Positions 1 through 8,723 of a DNA stretch of 64,000 nucleotides are shown piece by piece. The position numbers were made by a program, and so were the translations under genes. Each line of letters opens with the position of its first letter. Position 1 is the stretch's first letter. The stretch is from assembly GCA_046318415.1 (NCBI GenBank), contig JBKCUK010000010.1, positions 186,001 through 250,000 on the forward strand. Reading direction: 5' to 3'. Source of the stretch: JBKCUK01 sp046318415. GTDB lineage: Bacteria > Pseudomonadota > Alphaproteobacteria > Caedimonadales > Caedimonadaceae. The notes beneath the pieces were generated by a model, which ran no database searches, was not told the origin of the DNA, and saw nothing but the letters and a program-made list of their open reading frames with translations.

Positions 1-347
1 TGGTGTAAGTTAATTTGCGCACATCCCACATCAATGGACTTCACCCCGCGCGCCATCAGCTGACGTACGGCCGCAACTGCCTCTGCTTTTGTCGCAAAAT
101 AACGCCCTTCACCCTCGGCATTCACTGTCCACGGCCAGGCCACAATCTCCTTACGTTCCTTGTGCCAGCGACCTGATTCAACCTTTGCAATGGCCGTTAA
201 GAGATGGCGTGGAATACCTTTCAGCAGCTCTTGTCTTGTAATGTGGGCTCGACACGCATTGTGGGAATTCAAAGGCGACAAGGTCTGTGCCCACACTTGA
301 GTGGACGTTAGTATCACAAGGAAAGCAAAGACTTTTCGACTCATCAT
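1..347 (-). CDS. Lytic transglycosylase, SLT domain (partial, N-terminal part)
   Basis: The gene runs off the left edge, so only about 115 N-terminal residues are visible. The start is one of two adjacent ATG codons at 347 and 344. A signal peptide (MMSRKVFAFLVILTSTQVWA) leads to a soluble domain. The segment AIAKVESGR carries the glutamate expected to be the catalytic acid of SLT-type lytic transglycosylases. It is followed by WPWTVNAEGEGRYF and GVKSIDVGCAQINLHH, both typical of an alphaproteobacterial periplasmic family that cleaves peptidoglycan glycan strands. Members often lie near flagellar genes, but none is adjacent here. The family assignment is firm; the missing C-terminus cannot be judged. 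Confidence 0.85.
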   Translation of the reverse strand, partial: MMSRKVFAFLVILTSTQVWAQTLSPLNSHNACRAHITRQELLKGIPRHLLTAIAKVESGRWHKERKEIVAWPWTVNAEGEGRYFATKAEAVAAVRQLMARGVKSIDVGCAQINLH

Positions 348-473
348 TAAAATGCGTTTGCAACCTTTAGGCCAAGTTAGGCTTCATTTTCATAAAGTCA
401 TTAAAATTTTAACGAATAATTAATGTGGCGAAAACAACAATAAAATGTGTTTTGTTTTTGACGGAGTAAATGA

Positions 474-1100
474 ATGTCTATGGAACGTTTTCTGACCCTA
501 TGCTTGATGACATCCGCGCTGGCGCTTTCGCCGCACGCCTATGCTCAAACCACAAATGCTGAAGAACCTGAAGCAACGGTGGAAAAGGCCGAGCAAGCCG
601 AGGAAAAGGCAAGTGAAGCGGAAATCACCCAAAAGGTGCAGAAAAATTACCAAGTGGCACTGGTTGAAAAGCGCCATTCCAGCCTGAAGACCTGCCCAAA
701 CATCCTTGAGCTGCTCAAAGGCACAGTCATTGGAGCCAGTGGCGCTGAAAAAACAAAAACCGGCATGGAAAAGCTCGCAAACCCCAAATACGCACTGGTG
801 ACCTTCTCAAAGACCGCGCCCCATGTGCGGCCCTATGCCCGGGAAGCGCAACATAAATTTGCCCTCGTTCGCCTTCAGCATGAAGGGCACCCCGTCTTGT
901 ATGCTGTGAGGTATGCGAACCCCACAGAAGGCGAGAAAATTAAGCTGGATCTCGACAAACTAAAACAAGATTCAAGCCAAATGATCCAGACCTTTAACAA
1001 TGATGCCTGTGTCTTGAGCATCAAAAACCCCCAAGGCCCCATGGGTCGCAAAGAACTGGTCTGGCTTTACCACGTTGTACCGGTTGAAAATACCAACTAA
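474..1100 (+). CDS. Secreted protein of unknown function
   Basis: This encodes 208 residues. The start at 474 has a GGAG Shine-Dalgarno sequence at 463-466; an overlapping ATG at 470 is in another frame. A signal peptide ends near SPHAYAQ, so the mature protein is periplasmic or exported. Residues about 28-50 are Glu/Ala/Lys rich and probably helical or disordered (EEPEATVEKAEQAEEKASEAE). The rest is a small basic domain with two cysteines (TCPNILELL and NDACVLSI) that could form a disulphide. I do not recognise the family. It is divergent from the transglycosylase gene and faces the end of the nuo operon. Confidence 0.6.
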   Translation: MSMERFLTLCLMTSALALSPHAYAQTTNAEEPEATVEKAEQAEEKASEAEITQKVQKNYQVALVEKRHSSLKTCPNILELLKGTVIGASGAEKTKTGMEKLANPKYALVTFSKTAPHVRPYAREAQHKFALVRLQHEGHPVLYAVRYANPTEGEKIKLDLDKLKQDSSQMIQTFNNDACVLSIKNPQGPMGRKELVWLYHVVPVENTN

Positions 1101-1137
1101 ACCGAGTGCAGAATGCAGATGACGGGGGTTGGTATGA

Positions 1138-1181
1138 ATCGTCATTGCGAAGAAGTCATCGACCGACGTGGCAATCCATGG
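1138..1181 (+). repeat. Dispersed palindromic-type repeat, forward copy
   Basis: The stretch starting cgtcattgcgaagaagtcat and ending gacgtggcaatccatgg has the layout of a short interspersed repeat common in bacterial genomes (cgtcattgcgag...cgtggcaatcca). It is non-coding. A shorter copy in the opposite orientation lies at 1299-1327, so the two could pair in RNA or recombine. Confidence 0.55.
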
Positions 1182-1226
1182 TCGCCCTTGACTTACACTG
1201 CTCTATCAAGAATTGGCAAATAGCCT

Positions 1227-1258
1227 AGATCCCCGCCTTCGCGGGAATGACGGGGACG
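1227..1258. repeat. REP-like hairpin repeat
   Basis: This short element (ccccgccttcgcgggaatga, then cgggg) contains the stem cccgc-cttc-gcggg. It resembles the widespread repeat of the form ccccgctttcgcggggatgacg. It sits between two inverted copies of another repeat, downstream of nuoI on the minus strand and of the plus-strand gene ending at 1100, where it could act as a transcript-end stabiliser. That role is inference. Confidence 0.45.
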
Positions 1259-1298
1259 AGATTAGTGGCCCTGCGGCACCAACTGTTAAAGACAGACT

Positions 1299-1327
1299 CG
1301 ATCGCCACGCTTCGCTTGCGATGACGA
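1299..1327 (-). repeat. Dispersed repeat, inverted degenerate copy
   Basis: On the minus strand this reads tcgtcatcgcaagcgaagcg then tggcgatcg, a diverged reverse copy of the element at 1138-1181. A third, weaker relative may lie at about 1384-1412 (gctgcttcgctcgcggtgag). The whole 1101-1419 gap seems to be repeat debris and I see no gene in it. Confidence 0.45.
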
Positions 1328-1419
1328 AGGCGTATAAGGTGTGCACGCTACAAACAATAGGGTTACTGGACGCGCAATGACCAAGCTAGCGCTGCTTCGC
1401 TCGCGGTGAGAACAGTCGA

Positions 1420-1911
1420 CTAGCGATAGCGCAAGTCGGCTTTGATATTTTCCGCCAGAAGTGACTCCCAACGCTCGCCATTATCGAGAAGCTTATCTTT
1501 GTTATAAAACAGCTCCTCACGGGACTCGACGGCGAACTCGAAGTTGGGCCCCTCGACGATGGCATCCACGGGGCAAGCTTCTTGGCACAGTCCACAGTAA
1601 ATGCATTTGGTCATATCAATGTCATAGCGAACGGTACGGCGGCTGCCGTCTTCACTGCGTGGCGCTGCATCAATGACGATGGCTTGGGCGGGACACACAG
1701 CTTCGCACAATTTGCAGGCGATGCAGCGCTCTTCTCCACTGCTATAGCGACGAAGGGCATGCTCACCCCTAAAGCGCGGCGAAATGGGCCCTTTTTCATA
1801 AGGATATTGCAGCGTCACTTTGCGCTTGAACATGTATGTCAGGGTTAAAGCCATGCCTGAGAGAATCTCCCATAAGACAAAGCCTTGCAGACGCTGAATA
1901 AGAGCTTGCAT
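1420..1911 (-). CDS. nuoI: NADH-quinone oxidoreductase subunit I
   Basis: 163 residues, the ferredoxin-like complex I subunit that carries iron-sulfur clusters N6a and N6b between NuoG and NuoB. Both 4Fe-4S motifs are intact: CIACKLCEAVCP and CIYCGLCQEACP. A basic, hydrophobic N-terminus (MFKRKVTLQYPYEKG) and the RFRGEHALRR segment are typical of alphaproteobacterial NuoI. The ATG overlaps the nuoH stop by one base (taATG), indicating translational coupling. It is the last nuo gene here: beyond its stop come only repeats and an oppositely oriented gene, so nuoJ-N are not linked. Confidence 0.97.
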   Translation of the reverse strand: MQALIQRLQGFVLWEILSGMALTLTYMFKRKVTLQYPYEKGPISPRFRGEHALRRYSSGEERCIACKLCEAVCPAQAIVIDAAPRSEDGSRRTVRYDIDMTKCIYCGLCQEACPVDAIVEGPNFEFAVESREELFYNKDKLLDNGERWESLLAENIKADLRYR

Positions 1912-2936
1912 TACACGGCTCCTCCATGCTTGGGCAACAAATCAAAGGCCACTAAAGTACCCGAGGTGAGCACCACCCACACGAGGGTCAAAGGCAAAAA
2001 CACCTTCCAGCCAAGGCGCATGAGTTGGTCATAGCGAAAACGCGGCAACGTTGCCCGCACCCACAGGAACAAAAACAGCATGAACGCCACCTTCAGGGCA
2101 AACCAGACGAAACCTGGAATCCATGTCAACGGCGCCACTTGCATGGGTGGCAACCAACCACCTAAGAACAAAATCGCGGCCATGGCGCTCATCAGAATCA
2201 TGTTGGCGTATTCCCCCAGGAAGAAGAGCGCGAACGGCATGGAAGAATACTCAACGTTATAGCCGGCTACCAGTTCTGCCTCAGCTTCGGGAAGGTCAAA
2301 GGGGGCACGATTGGTCTCGGCTAAGGCCGAGATAAAAAAGATCACAAACATGGGAAGGTGAGGAATCACGAACCACATGCCTTGCTGGGCTTTTACAATG
2401 GCGCTTAGATTCAAGGATCCCGTTGATAGCAAGACGGCAACAATCACGAAACCAATGGAAACCTCATAAGAGACCATTTGAGCAGCCGAACGCAAAGCGC
2501 CAAGAAAGGCGTACTTCGAATTACTGGCCCAACCCGAGATGATGATGCCGTAAACCCCAAGGGAAGAAATGGCAAACAAATAAAGGATGCCCACGTTGAT
2601 ATCCGCCAGCACAACGCCCTCATCAAAAGGGATCACAGCCCAGGCAATCAAGCTGAGGGTAAAGGTCAACACAGGGGCGAAGAGAAACAAAAGGCGATTA
2701 GCCTTTGCGGGAATGATCATTTCCTTGTGCAACAGCTTCAAGGCGTCAGCAATCGGTTGCAATAAGCCAAGCGGCCCCACGGTTGCAGGTCCTACGCGCA
2801 GTTGCATGGCCGCGATGACCTTACGCTCGGCATAGGTCAGGTAGGCGACCGAGAGAATCAGCGGAAGCACGATCAACAGAATATAGCCTGAGGTTTTGAG
2901 AAGATAAGGAAGGTGCATTTGGATGAACTCAACCAT
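1911..2936 (-). CDS. nuoH: NADH-quinone oxidoreductase subunit H
   Basis: 341 residues, the multi-spanning subunit that forms the quinone-binding chamber with NuoB and NuoD and joins the peripheral arm to the proton-pumping membrane arm. Conserved features include AYLTYAERKVIAAMQLRVGP near residue 35, ETNRAPFDLPEAEAELVAGY with its essential acidic residues, and YSSMPFALFFLGEYAN. About eight hydrophobic segments are visible. It overlaps the end of nuoG by eight bases and touches nuoI by one. Length and motifs are normal. Confidence 0.97.
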   Translation of the reverse strand: MVEFIQMHLPYLLKTSGYILLIVLPLILSVAYLTYAERKVIAAMQLRVGPATVGPLGLLQPIADALKLLHKEMIIPAKANRLLFLFAPVLTFTLSLIAWAVIPFDEGVVLADINVGILYLFAISSLGVYGIIISGWASNSKYAFLGALRSAAQMVSYEVSIGFVIVAVLLSTGSLNLSAIVKAQQGMWFVIPHLPMFVIFFISALAETNRAPFDLPEAEAELVAGYNVEYSSMPFALFFLGEYANMILMSAMAAILFLGGWLPPMQVAPLTWIPGFVWFALKVAFMLFLFLWVRATLPRFRYDQLMRLGWKVFLPLTLVWVVLTSGTLVAFDLLPKHGGAV

Positions 2937-5016
2937 AAATGGCTCTCCTTCCCTCTTTTGCGCTGGGGTCCTGGGCGTGGATGCAAGCAGCCATGGTCTC
3001 GGAATGACGGGAAATGCTATCCGTCATGTAAAACCCGGGGCTGGGCGCCGCAAAAGGCTGCCCCAAGAGCGCCCCCTCGACGCCAAAATTCTGCCAGGGC
3101 GCCATGCTGATCTGGTCATGATGGGCGAACACAGGATTAAGCTGCGCCATGCGTGCCCGAAGCGCATCAACCGTGTCATAGGGCAAGGTCTGCGCCAATA
3201 CTTCCGACAGGGCGCGAATGATCCGCCAGTCTTCCTTGGCCTCACCCGGCGCGTTGAGGGCCTTCATTGTGCGTTGCACGCGCCCTTCGGTATTGACATA
3301 GGTCGCTGATTTTTCAGTATAGGCCGCTGAGGGCAGAATCACGTCGGCCCGCTGCGCGCCCGCATCACCATGGTGTCCAATGTAGACCACGAACGTCTCG
3401 GGCTCGAGTTTCTTAATCTCAAAATCATCAGCGCCCAGCAAGAACAAGACATCAAGCGCCCTGCCCTTTGAGGCTTTTAACATTCCCTCTAAGTCAAGCC
3501 CCTTGGCCCCTGGGATAAATCCCGCATCAAGGCCCCCCACACGGGCAGCCGCCTTATGCAACACATTGAAACCATTCCAATCATCGCGCACAATGTTGAA
3601 CTTTTCGGCAATCTCACGGCCAAGGCGCAGAATCTGCGCACCATCGGGACGGGTCAGCGCCTCTTGTCCAATGATCAGCATGGGATGCGCGGCTGCTTTG
3701 AACAGCTTAGCAAGAGGATTGCGGCCCGCAAGGGTCGCCTCCAGCAGCGCTGGGTCGGCGCCGAGGTTTTCGTAGGGTATGGTGAGGTCCTTGTCTTCGG
3801 GAAGCGCCCCACCCACATAGGCTGCTGCAAAACCGCCTTGCAAGTAACGTTTGCGAAGACGGGCCATGATCAACGGTGCTTCAAGGCGCACATTGCTATT
3901 CACAATTAAGCAGAAGTCTGAGCGCTCGATCCCGGCAATGGTGGTGTTAAAAAGGTACGAGGCCCGCACCGAAGCATCTAGCTTGGCACCGTCTAAACGA
4001 CAGTCCATGCTGGTGACTTCAAGACGCGTCAGGAGGTCTTTCAGCGCCACCATGGACTCCACATCGGCGAGGTTGCCAGCAAGGGCTCCCATGCGCTCTG
4101 GCCGGCTTTGGCGGACTTTAGCGGCCACGGCCTCCAGGGCGTGTTGCCATGAAGCTTCAACCAACGCCCCATTTTGGCGCACATAGGGTCGGTCTAAGCG
4201 CTGACGCGACAGGCCATCGCAGGCAAACCGACTTTTATCGGAAAGCCATTCCTCATTGATGTCCTCATGCAGGCGCGGCAAAATGCGCACAACCTTCAAA
4301 CCGTAGGTATCGACACGAATATTGCTGCCCACAGCATCCAAAACGTCAATACTTTCGGTTTTCGTGAGGTCCCAAGGGCGTCCCTGAAACGCATAGGGTG
4401 CTGAGGTCAAAGCGCCAACTGGACACAAATCGATCACGTTTGCAGAAAGCTCGGAAGTGACTGCCTGATCCAGATAGCTGGTGACTTCCATATCCTCACC
4501 GCGGCCGATGGCACCCAGCTCGCTGACGCCGGCAATATCGGTGGCAAAACGAATGCAGCGGGTGCAGTGGATACAGCGTGTCATCGAGGTTTTGATGAGG
4601 GGGCCCATATATTTATCGGGTACGGCCCGCTTGTTTTCCGCAAAGCGACTGCTGCTGGGGCCATAAGCCATGGTAATGTCCTGCAGGTCACACTCACCAC
4701 CCTGATCGCAGATGGGGCAATCCAAAGGATGGTTGATTAGCAAGAATTCTAAAACCCCTTTGCGGGCTTTTTCCACATACTCGGTATTGGTGTGGATTAC
4801 CATATTATTGCCAGCAGGCATGGCGCAACTGGCCACGGGCTTGGGAGAGCCCTCCATCTGTACCAAGCACATGCGGCAATTGCCGGCCACTGGCAGGCGC
4901 GGATGATAGCAAAACACTGGCACTTCGGCGCCCAGCATTTGTGCCGCCTGCAAAATGGTCGTACCCTCTGGCACCTCGATTTCTTGACCATTGATGGTCA
5001 GCTTTATCATGGACAT
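2929..5016 (-). CDS. nuoG: NADH-quinone oxidoreductase subunit G
   Basis: 695 residues, the largest peripheral-arm subunit of complex I, passing electrons from NuoF to NuoI. The N-terminus is a 2Fe-2S ferredoxin domain (FCYHPRLPVAGNCRMC plus SCAMP). It is followed by the His-ligated cluster motif HPLDCPICDQGGEC and the 4Fe-4S motif CIHCTRCIRF with a distant cysteine in LCPVGAL. The C-terminal two thirds is the molybdopterin-oxidoreductase-like domain, which does not bind cofactor in this family. The length matches alphaproteobacterial NuoG rather than the longer enterobacterial form. It starts 13 bases after nuoF. Confidence 0.97.
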   Translation of the reverse strand: MSMIKLTINGQEIEVPEGTTILQAAQMLGAEVPVFCYHPRLPVAGNCRMCLVQMEGSPKPVASCAMPAGNNMVIHTNTEYVEKARKGVLEFLLINHPLDCPICDQGGECDLQDITMAYGPSSSRFAENKRAVPDKYMGPLIKTSMTRCIHCTRCIRFATDIAGVSELGAIGRGEDMEVTSYLDQAVTSELSANVIDLCPVGALTSAPYAFQGRPWDLTKTESIDVLDAVGSNIRVDTYGLKVVRILPRLHEDINEEWLSDKSRFACDGLSRQRLDRPYVRQNGALVEASWQHALEAVAAKVRQSRPERMGALAGNLADVESMVALKDLLTRLEVTSMDCRLDGAKLDASVRASYLFNTTIAGIERSDFCLIVNSNVRLEAPLIMARLRKRYLQGGFAAAYVGGALPEDKDLTIPYENLGADPALLEATLAGRNPLAKLFKAAAHPMLIIGQEALTRPDGAQILRLGREIAEKFNIVRDDWNGFNVLHKAAARVGGLDAGFIPGAKGLDLEGMLKASKGRALDVLFLLGADDFEIKKLEPETFVVYIGHHGDAGAQRADVILPSAAYTEKSATYVNTEGRVQRTMKALNAPGEAKEDWRIIRALSEVLAQTLPYDTVDALRARMAQLNPVFAHHDQISMAPWQNFGVEGALLGQPFAAPSPGFYMTDSISRHSETMAACIHAQDPSAKEGRRAIYG

Positions 5017-5029
5017 CCCCCGCTTTTTC

Positions 5030-6307
5030 TTAGGCCGCTTTGTGTTTGGCCATGCGTTCTTCGATCAGTGGTCGGAAATGGCGAATCAAGCCCTGAATCG
5101 GCCAAGCTGCCGCATCACCCAGAGCACAGATGGTGTGGCCTTCCACTTGGCGCGTGACTTCCTCAAGCATATCAATGTCCTCAGGGACACCCTCACCGCG
5201 CACCATTTTTTCCATCATGCGCCACATCCACCCGGTCCCTTCACGGCAAGGCGTGCACTGACCACAGCTTTCATGCATGTAAAACCGTGACAAACGGGCG
5301 ATGGCTTTAATCACATCGGTGGATTTGTCCATGACGATGACCGCACCGGTACCAAGACCGGATTTGGCGGCCCGAAGGGCATCATAATCCATGGTCACCG
5401 TGTCACAGACGGACTTTGGAATCAGCGGCACCGACGAGCCCCCTGGAATCACGACCAGCAAGTTATCCCAGCCGCCTCGCACGCCGCCAGCATGCTTTTC
5501 AATGAGATCCTTTAGGGGAATTCCCATTTCTTCCTCGACGGTGCAGGGACGATTCACGTGGCCAGAAATGCAAAACAGTTTGGTGCCCGTGTTATCGGGC
5601 TTCCCAAGGCCAGCAAACCAGCCCCCCCCGCGGCGAAGAATGGTGGGCACCACAGCAATGGATTCCACGTTATTAATAATGGTGGGGCAGCCATAGAGCC
5701 CAACGATGGCAGGAAACGGTGGCTTGAGGCGCGGTTGCCCTTTGCGGCCTTCAAGACTTTCTAAAAGCGCCGATTCTTCACCACAGATATAGGCACCGGC
5801 ACCTCGATGCACCACCACATCCACATCCCATCCAGAACCGGCGGCGTTCTTGCCAATCAAACCGGCGGCATAGGCCTCGTCAACGGCCGTCTTCAGATGC
5901 TGCGCTTCGTTATAAAACTCGCCGCGAACATAAATATAGACCTTATGGGCATGGATAGCGCGGGCCGCATAAAGGGCACCTTCCACCAGTTTGTGGGGCT
6001 CATGACGTAAAATATCGCGGTCTTTGCAGGTTCCAGGCTCGGATTCGTCGGCATTAATGACCAAATAATGGGGAATATCACTGGGCTTGGGGATGAAGGA
6101 CCACTTGCGTCCCGTGGCAAATCCAGCCCCTCCTCGCCCCCGCAAACCCGATGCAATGACTTCCTGGACGATCCATTCCGGCCCTTTTGCAAGGATTTCA
6201 GCCGGATTGCGCCAGTCGCCCCTTGCCTGCGCGCCTTTGAGGCGCCAATCGGCTTGGCCATACAAGTTTGTGAAGATACGATCTTGATCTTTCAGCATCG
6301 ACCTCAC
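5030..6307 (-). CDS. nuoF: NADH-quinone oxidoreductase subunit F
   Basis: 425 residues, the NADH- and FMN-binding entry subunit of complex I. The glycine-rich GRGGAGFATGRKW at about 60 and NADESEPGTCKDRDI form the nucleotide and flavin sites, and GAGAYICGEESALLESLEG is the second FMN loop. ESCGQCTPCREGTGWM with the later cysteine in TICALGDAAAWP binds cluster N3. All cluster ligands are present. It abuts nuoE directly (stop at 6308, start at 6307), as expected for the tightly packed operon. Confidence 0.97.
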   Translation of the reverse strand: MRSMLKDQDRIFTNLYGQADWRLKGAQARGDWRNPAEILAKGPEWIVQEVIASGLRGRGGAGFATGRKWSFIPKPSDIPHYLVINADESEPGTCKDRDILRHEPHKLVEGALYAARAIHAHKVYIYVRGEFYNEAQHLKTAVDEAYAAGLIGKNAAGSGWDVDVVVHRGAGAYICGEESALLESLEGRKGQPRLKPPFPAIVGLYGCPTIINNVESIAVVPTILRRGGGWFAGLGKPDNTGTKLFCISGHVNRPCTVEEEMGIPLKDLIEKHAGGVRGGWDNLLVVIPGGSSVPLIPKSVCDTVTMDYDALRAAKSGLGTGAVIVMDKSTDVIKAIARLSRFYMHESCGQCTPCREGTGWMWRMMEKMVRGEGVPEDIDMLEEVTRQVEGHTICALGDAAAWPIQGLIRHFRPLIEERMAKHKAA

Positions 6308-6931
6308 CTATGCTTTTTGCTTTTTCTTAGTTGGGGGTGGGTTTGCACCACCAGGCACCTCTTCTTGCATGGGCGCCGAGTTCAACCGGGGCGCCCGCGT
6401 TCCTGGTTTCACCTCTCGCCCAGCACGCAAATCTTCCAAAATCTGCCCCATGGACCCCTCATCCAAGTCTTCGTAAAAGTCATCGTTAATCTGTACCATG
6501 GGGGCATTCACACAGGCGCCCAAGCACTCAACTTCCATGTACGAAAACAGTCCATCCCCACTCACCTGACGGGGCTGATCTCCAATGTGCTTGCGGCAAG
6601 CCTGAAGAACCCCATCACTACCCCGCAACCAACAGGGTGTCGTGGTGCATACTTGCACAAAATATTTCCCCACAGGCTGCATATTAAACATGGAATAAAA
6701 GCTGGCGACCTCATAAACGCGAATGACCGGCATATCTAAAAGAGTTGCCACGTGTTCGATGCACTCGCGCGACAGCCAATTGTCATTTTGACGCTGGGCC
6801 AGATCCAACAAAGGTAACAAAGCGCTCGCCTCGCGACCCTCGGGATATTGGGCGATGATGGAGGCCACTTTTTTCTTATTCTCGGCGCTAAACTCAAAGG
6901 CTACGCCAACAGCTTGCAAAGTACTTTTCAC
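6308..6931 (-). CDS. nuoE: NADH-quinone oxidoreductase subunit E
   Basis: 207 residues, a thioredoxin-fold 2Fe-2S subunit (cluster N1a) that partners NuoF. The ligands are visible as CTTTPC and ECLGAC. The N-terminal helical part (FSAENKKKVASIIAQYPEGR and the following AQRQNDNWLS) is typical. The C-terminus beyond residue about 175 is a Pro/Lys-rich tail ending PPPTKKKQKA, longer than in E. coli but common in alphaproteobacteria. It overlaps nuoD by four bases (ATGA). Confidence 0.95.
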   Translation of the reverse strand: MKSTLQAVGVAFEFSAENKKKVASIIAQYPEGREASALLPLLDLAQRQNDNWLSRECIEHVATLLDMPVIRVYEVASFYSMFNMQPVGKYFVQVCTTTPCWLRGSDGVLQACRKHIGDQPRQVSGDGLFSYMEVECLGACVNAPMVQINDDFYEDLDEGSMGQILEDLRAGREVKPGTRAPRLNSAPMQEEVPGGANPPPTKKKQKA

Positions 6932-8103
6932 CGGTCGATTTCTCCAAAAACGATATCCAGCGAGCCAATAATCGCCACCACATCAGCCAGCATATGACCC
7001 TTAGCCATAAAATCGACACCCTGCATAAAGGCAAAACCAGGTGCGCGAATCTTACAGCGGTAGGGCCGATTCGTTCCATCAGCCACCAAATAAACGCCAA
7101 ATTCCCCCTTGGGCGCCTCAACCGCGGTATAGGTCTCACCTGCCGGAACGTGATAGCCCTCGGTATGCAGTTTAAAGTGATGAATCAAAGCTTCCATGGA
7201 CGATTTCATCTCGTCACGACTGGGGGGTGCGACTTTTTTATTTTCGGTCATCACGGGGCCACGAGGCATCTGCTTCAGGCATTGCTGAATGATCTTCACG
7301 CTCTGGCGCATTTCCTCGACACGGACCAAGTAACGATCATAACAATCACCATGGGCACCGACGGGCACCTCAAAATCCATCCGATCGTAGACATCGTATG
7401 GCTGGGCACGCCGTAAATCCCAAGCCACTCCGCTGGCACGCAGCACAGGTCCGGTAAAGCCCCAATCCAAAGCTTGTTGGGTGGTGACGACACCAATGTC
7501 GACGGTTCGTTGCTTGAAGATACGGTTGTTGGTCAGCAAGCGCTCCATATCATCAATGGCTTTGGGATAGCGCTCCATAAATGCATAGAGGTCAGCTTCT
7601 AAACCCTCAGGAAGATCCTGGTGAACCCCGCCGGGCCGGAAGTAATTGGCGTGCAACCGCGCACCACTGACCCGCTCGTAAAAGCCCATGAGGTGTTCGC
7701 GCTCTTCAAACCCCCACAAGAAGGGGGTCATGGCGCCAACGTCGAGCGCATAGGTGGTCAGGTTCAAAATATGGTTTAGAATGCGGGAAATCTCAGCAAA
7801 CATGACACGAATGTACTGACCGCGCAGGGGCACCTCGAGGCCCAGCAGTTTTTCCACAGCAAGGGCAAAAGCATGTTCTTGGCACATGGGCGAAACGTAA
7901 TCCAGGCGATCAAAATAGGGAAGCGCCTGGAGGTAGGTGCGATGCTCAATCAGCTTTTCCGTGCCACGGTGCAAAAACCCCACATGGGGGTCAGCGCGCT
8001 CAATGACCTCTCCGTCTAATTCCAACAACAGGCGCAGCACACCATGGGCGGCTGGATGTTGGGGGCCAAAGTTAATCATTTGGCGGCGGGATTCTTCGAC
8101 CAT
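6928..8103 (-). CDS. nuoD: NADH-quinone oxidoreductase subunit D
   Basis: 391 residues, the 49-kDa subunit homologous to the large subunit of NiFe hydrogenases. It forms the quinone pocket with NuoB and NuoH. Diagnostic segments are NFGPQHPAAHGVLRLLLEL at the N-terminus, HVGFLHRGTEKLIE, YFDRLDYVSPMCQEHAF and the C-terminal DIVFGEIDR. It is a separate gene from nuoC, as in most alphaproteobacteria (fused in E. coli). The ATG overlaps the nuoC stop by one base. Confidence 0.97.
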   Translation of the reverse strand: MVEESRRQMINFGPQHPAAHGVLRLLLELDGEVIERADPHVGFLHRGTEKLIEHRTYLQALPYFDRLDYVSPMCQEHAFALAVEKLLGLEVPLRGQYIRVMFAEISRILNHILNLTTYALDVGAMTPFLWGFEEREHLMGFYERVSGARLHANYFRPGGVHQDLPEGLEADLYAFMERYPKAIDDMERLLTNNRIFKQRTVDIGVVTTQQALDWGFTGPVLRASGVAWDLRRAQPYDVYDRMDFEVPVGAHGDCYDRYLVRVEEMRQSVKIIQQCLKQMPRGPVMTENKKVAPPSRDEMKSSMEALIHHFKLHTEGYHVPAGETYTAVEAPKGEFGVYLVADGTNRPYRCKIRAPGFAFMQGVDFMAKGHMLADVVAIIGSLDIVFGEIDR

Positions 8104-8717
8104 TATGCGCCCCCTTGCGATGCTTTTTCATCCCCAGGAAGATGCGGCGTCATCCCTTCCCATGGACTGAGATTATCAAAGGTTCTGAAGGCTTGCGGCA
8201 GCTGCACCGCATCATAGGCCACGCGCTTTTGCTGGTCATCGTAGCGCACCTCGACATATCCGGTCAGCGGAAAATCCTTACGCAAAGGGTGCCCCTCGAA
8301 ACCATAATCGGTCAGAATACGGCGCAGATCCGGATGCCCCTCGAAAAGAATGCCCATAAGGTCGAAGGCCTCGCGCTCCCACCAATTGGCTGAACTAAAT
8401 AAGTCCACGCACGAAGGCACCGGGGTCGAGGCATCGGTGAGAACCTTAAGGCGTAGGCGCTTGTTATGCTTTAAGCTCAAAAGATGATAGACCACCTCGA
8501 AACGGGGATTCCGATCGGGATAATCCACGGCACACAAATCAATCAGCTGACGATAGTAGTGGTCTTGATGATCCCGAAGGTAGCTGAGCACCTTTAGAAT
8601 GGCAGCGCGTTCAATCAAGAGCGTCACCTCTCCCAGCACCACCTCATAGCCCGCACAATCCTTTTTGAAGGTTTTTTGAAGGCTTTTTGCGTAAGACTCA
8701 AGCTCTTTTGTCATCAC
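8103..8717 (-). CDS. nuoC: NADH-quinone oxidoreductase subunit C
   Basis: 204 residues, the 30-kDa complex I subunit without redox cofactors that stabilises the NuoB-NuoD-NuoI region. The family signature is present as WWEREAFDLMGILFEGHPDL followed by RRILTDYGFEGHPLRKDFP. The start at 8717 follows the nuoB stop by six bases. The short tail after SPWEGMTPHLPGDEK is variable among relatives. Confidence 0.96.
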   Translation of the reverse strand: MMTKELESYAKSLQKTFKKDCAGYEVVLGEVTLLIERAAILKVLSYLRDHQDHYYRQLIDLCAVDYPDRNPRFEVVYHLLSLKHNKRLRLKVLTDASTPVPSCVDLFSSANWWEREAFDLMGILFEGHPDLRRILTDYGFEGHPLRKDFPLTGYVEVRYDDQQKRVAYDAVQLPQAFRTFDNLSPWEGMTPHLPGDEKASQGGA

Positions 8718-8723
8718 TGATCC

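Noticed and set aside
6068..6739. 223-codon open frame on the plus strand
   Set aside because: It is antisense to nuoF and nuoE, whose motifs are complete, and has no recognisable protein features.
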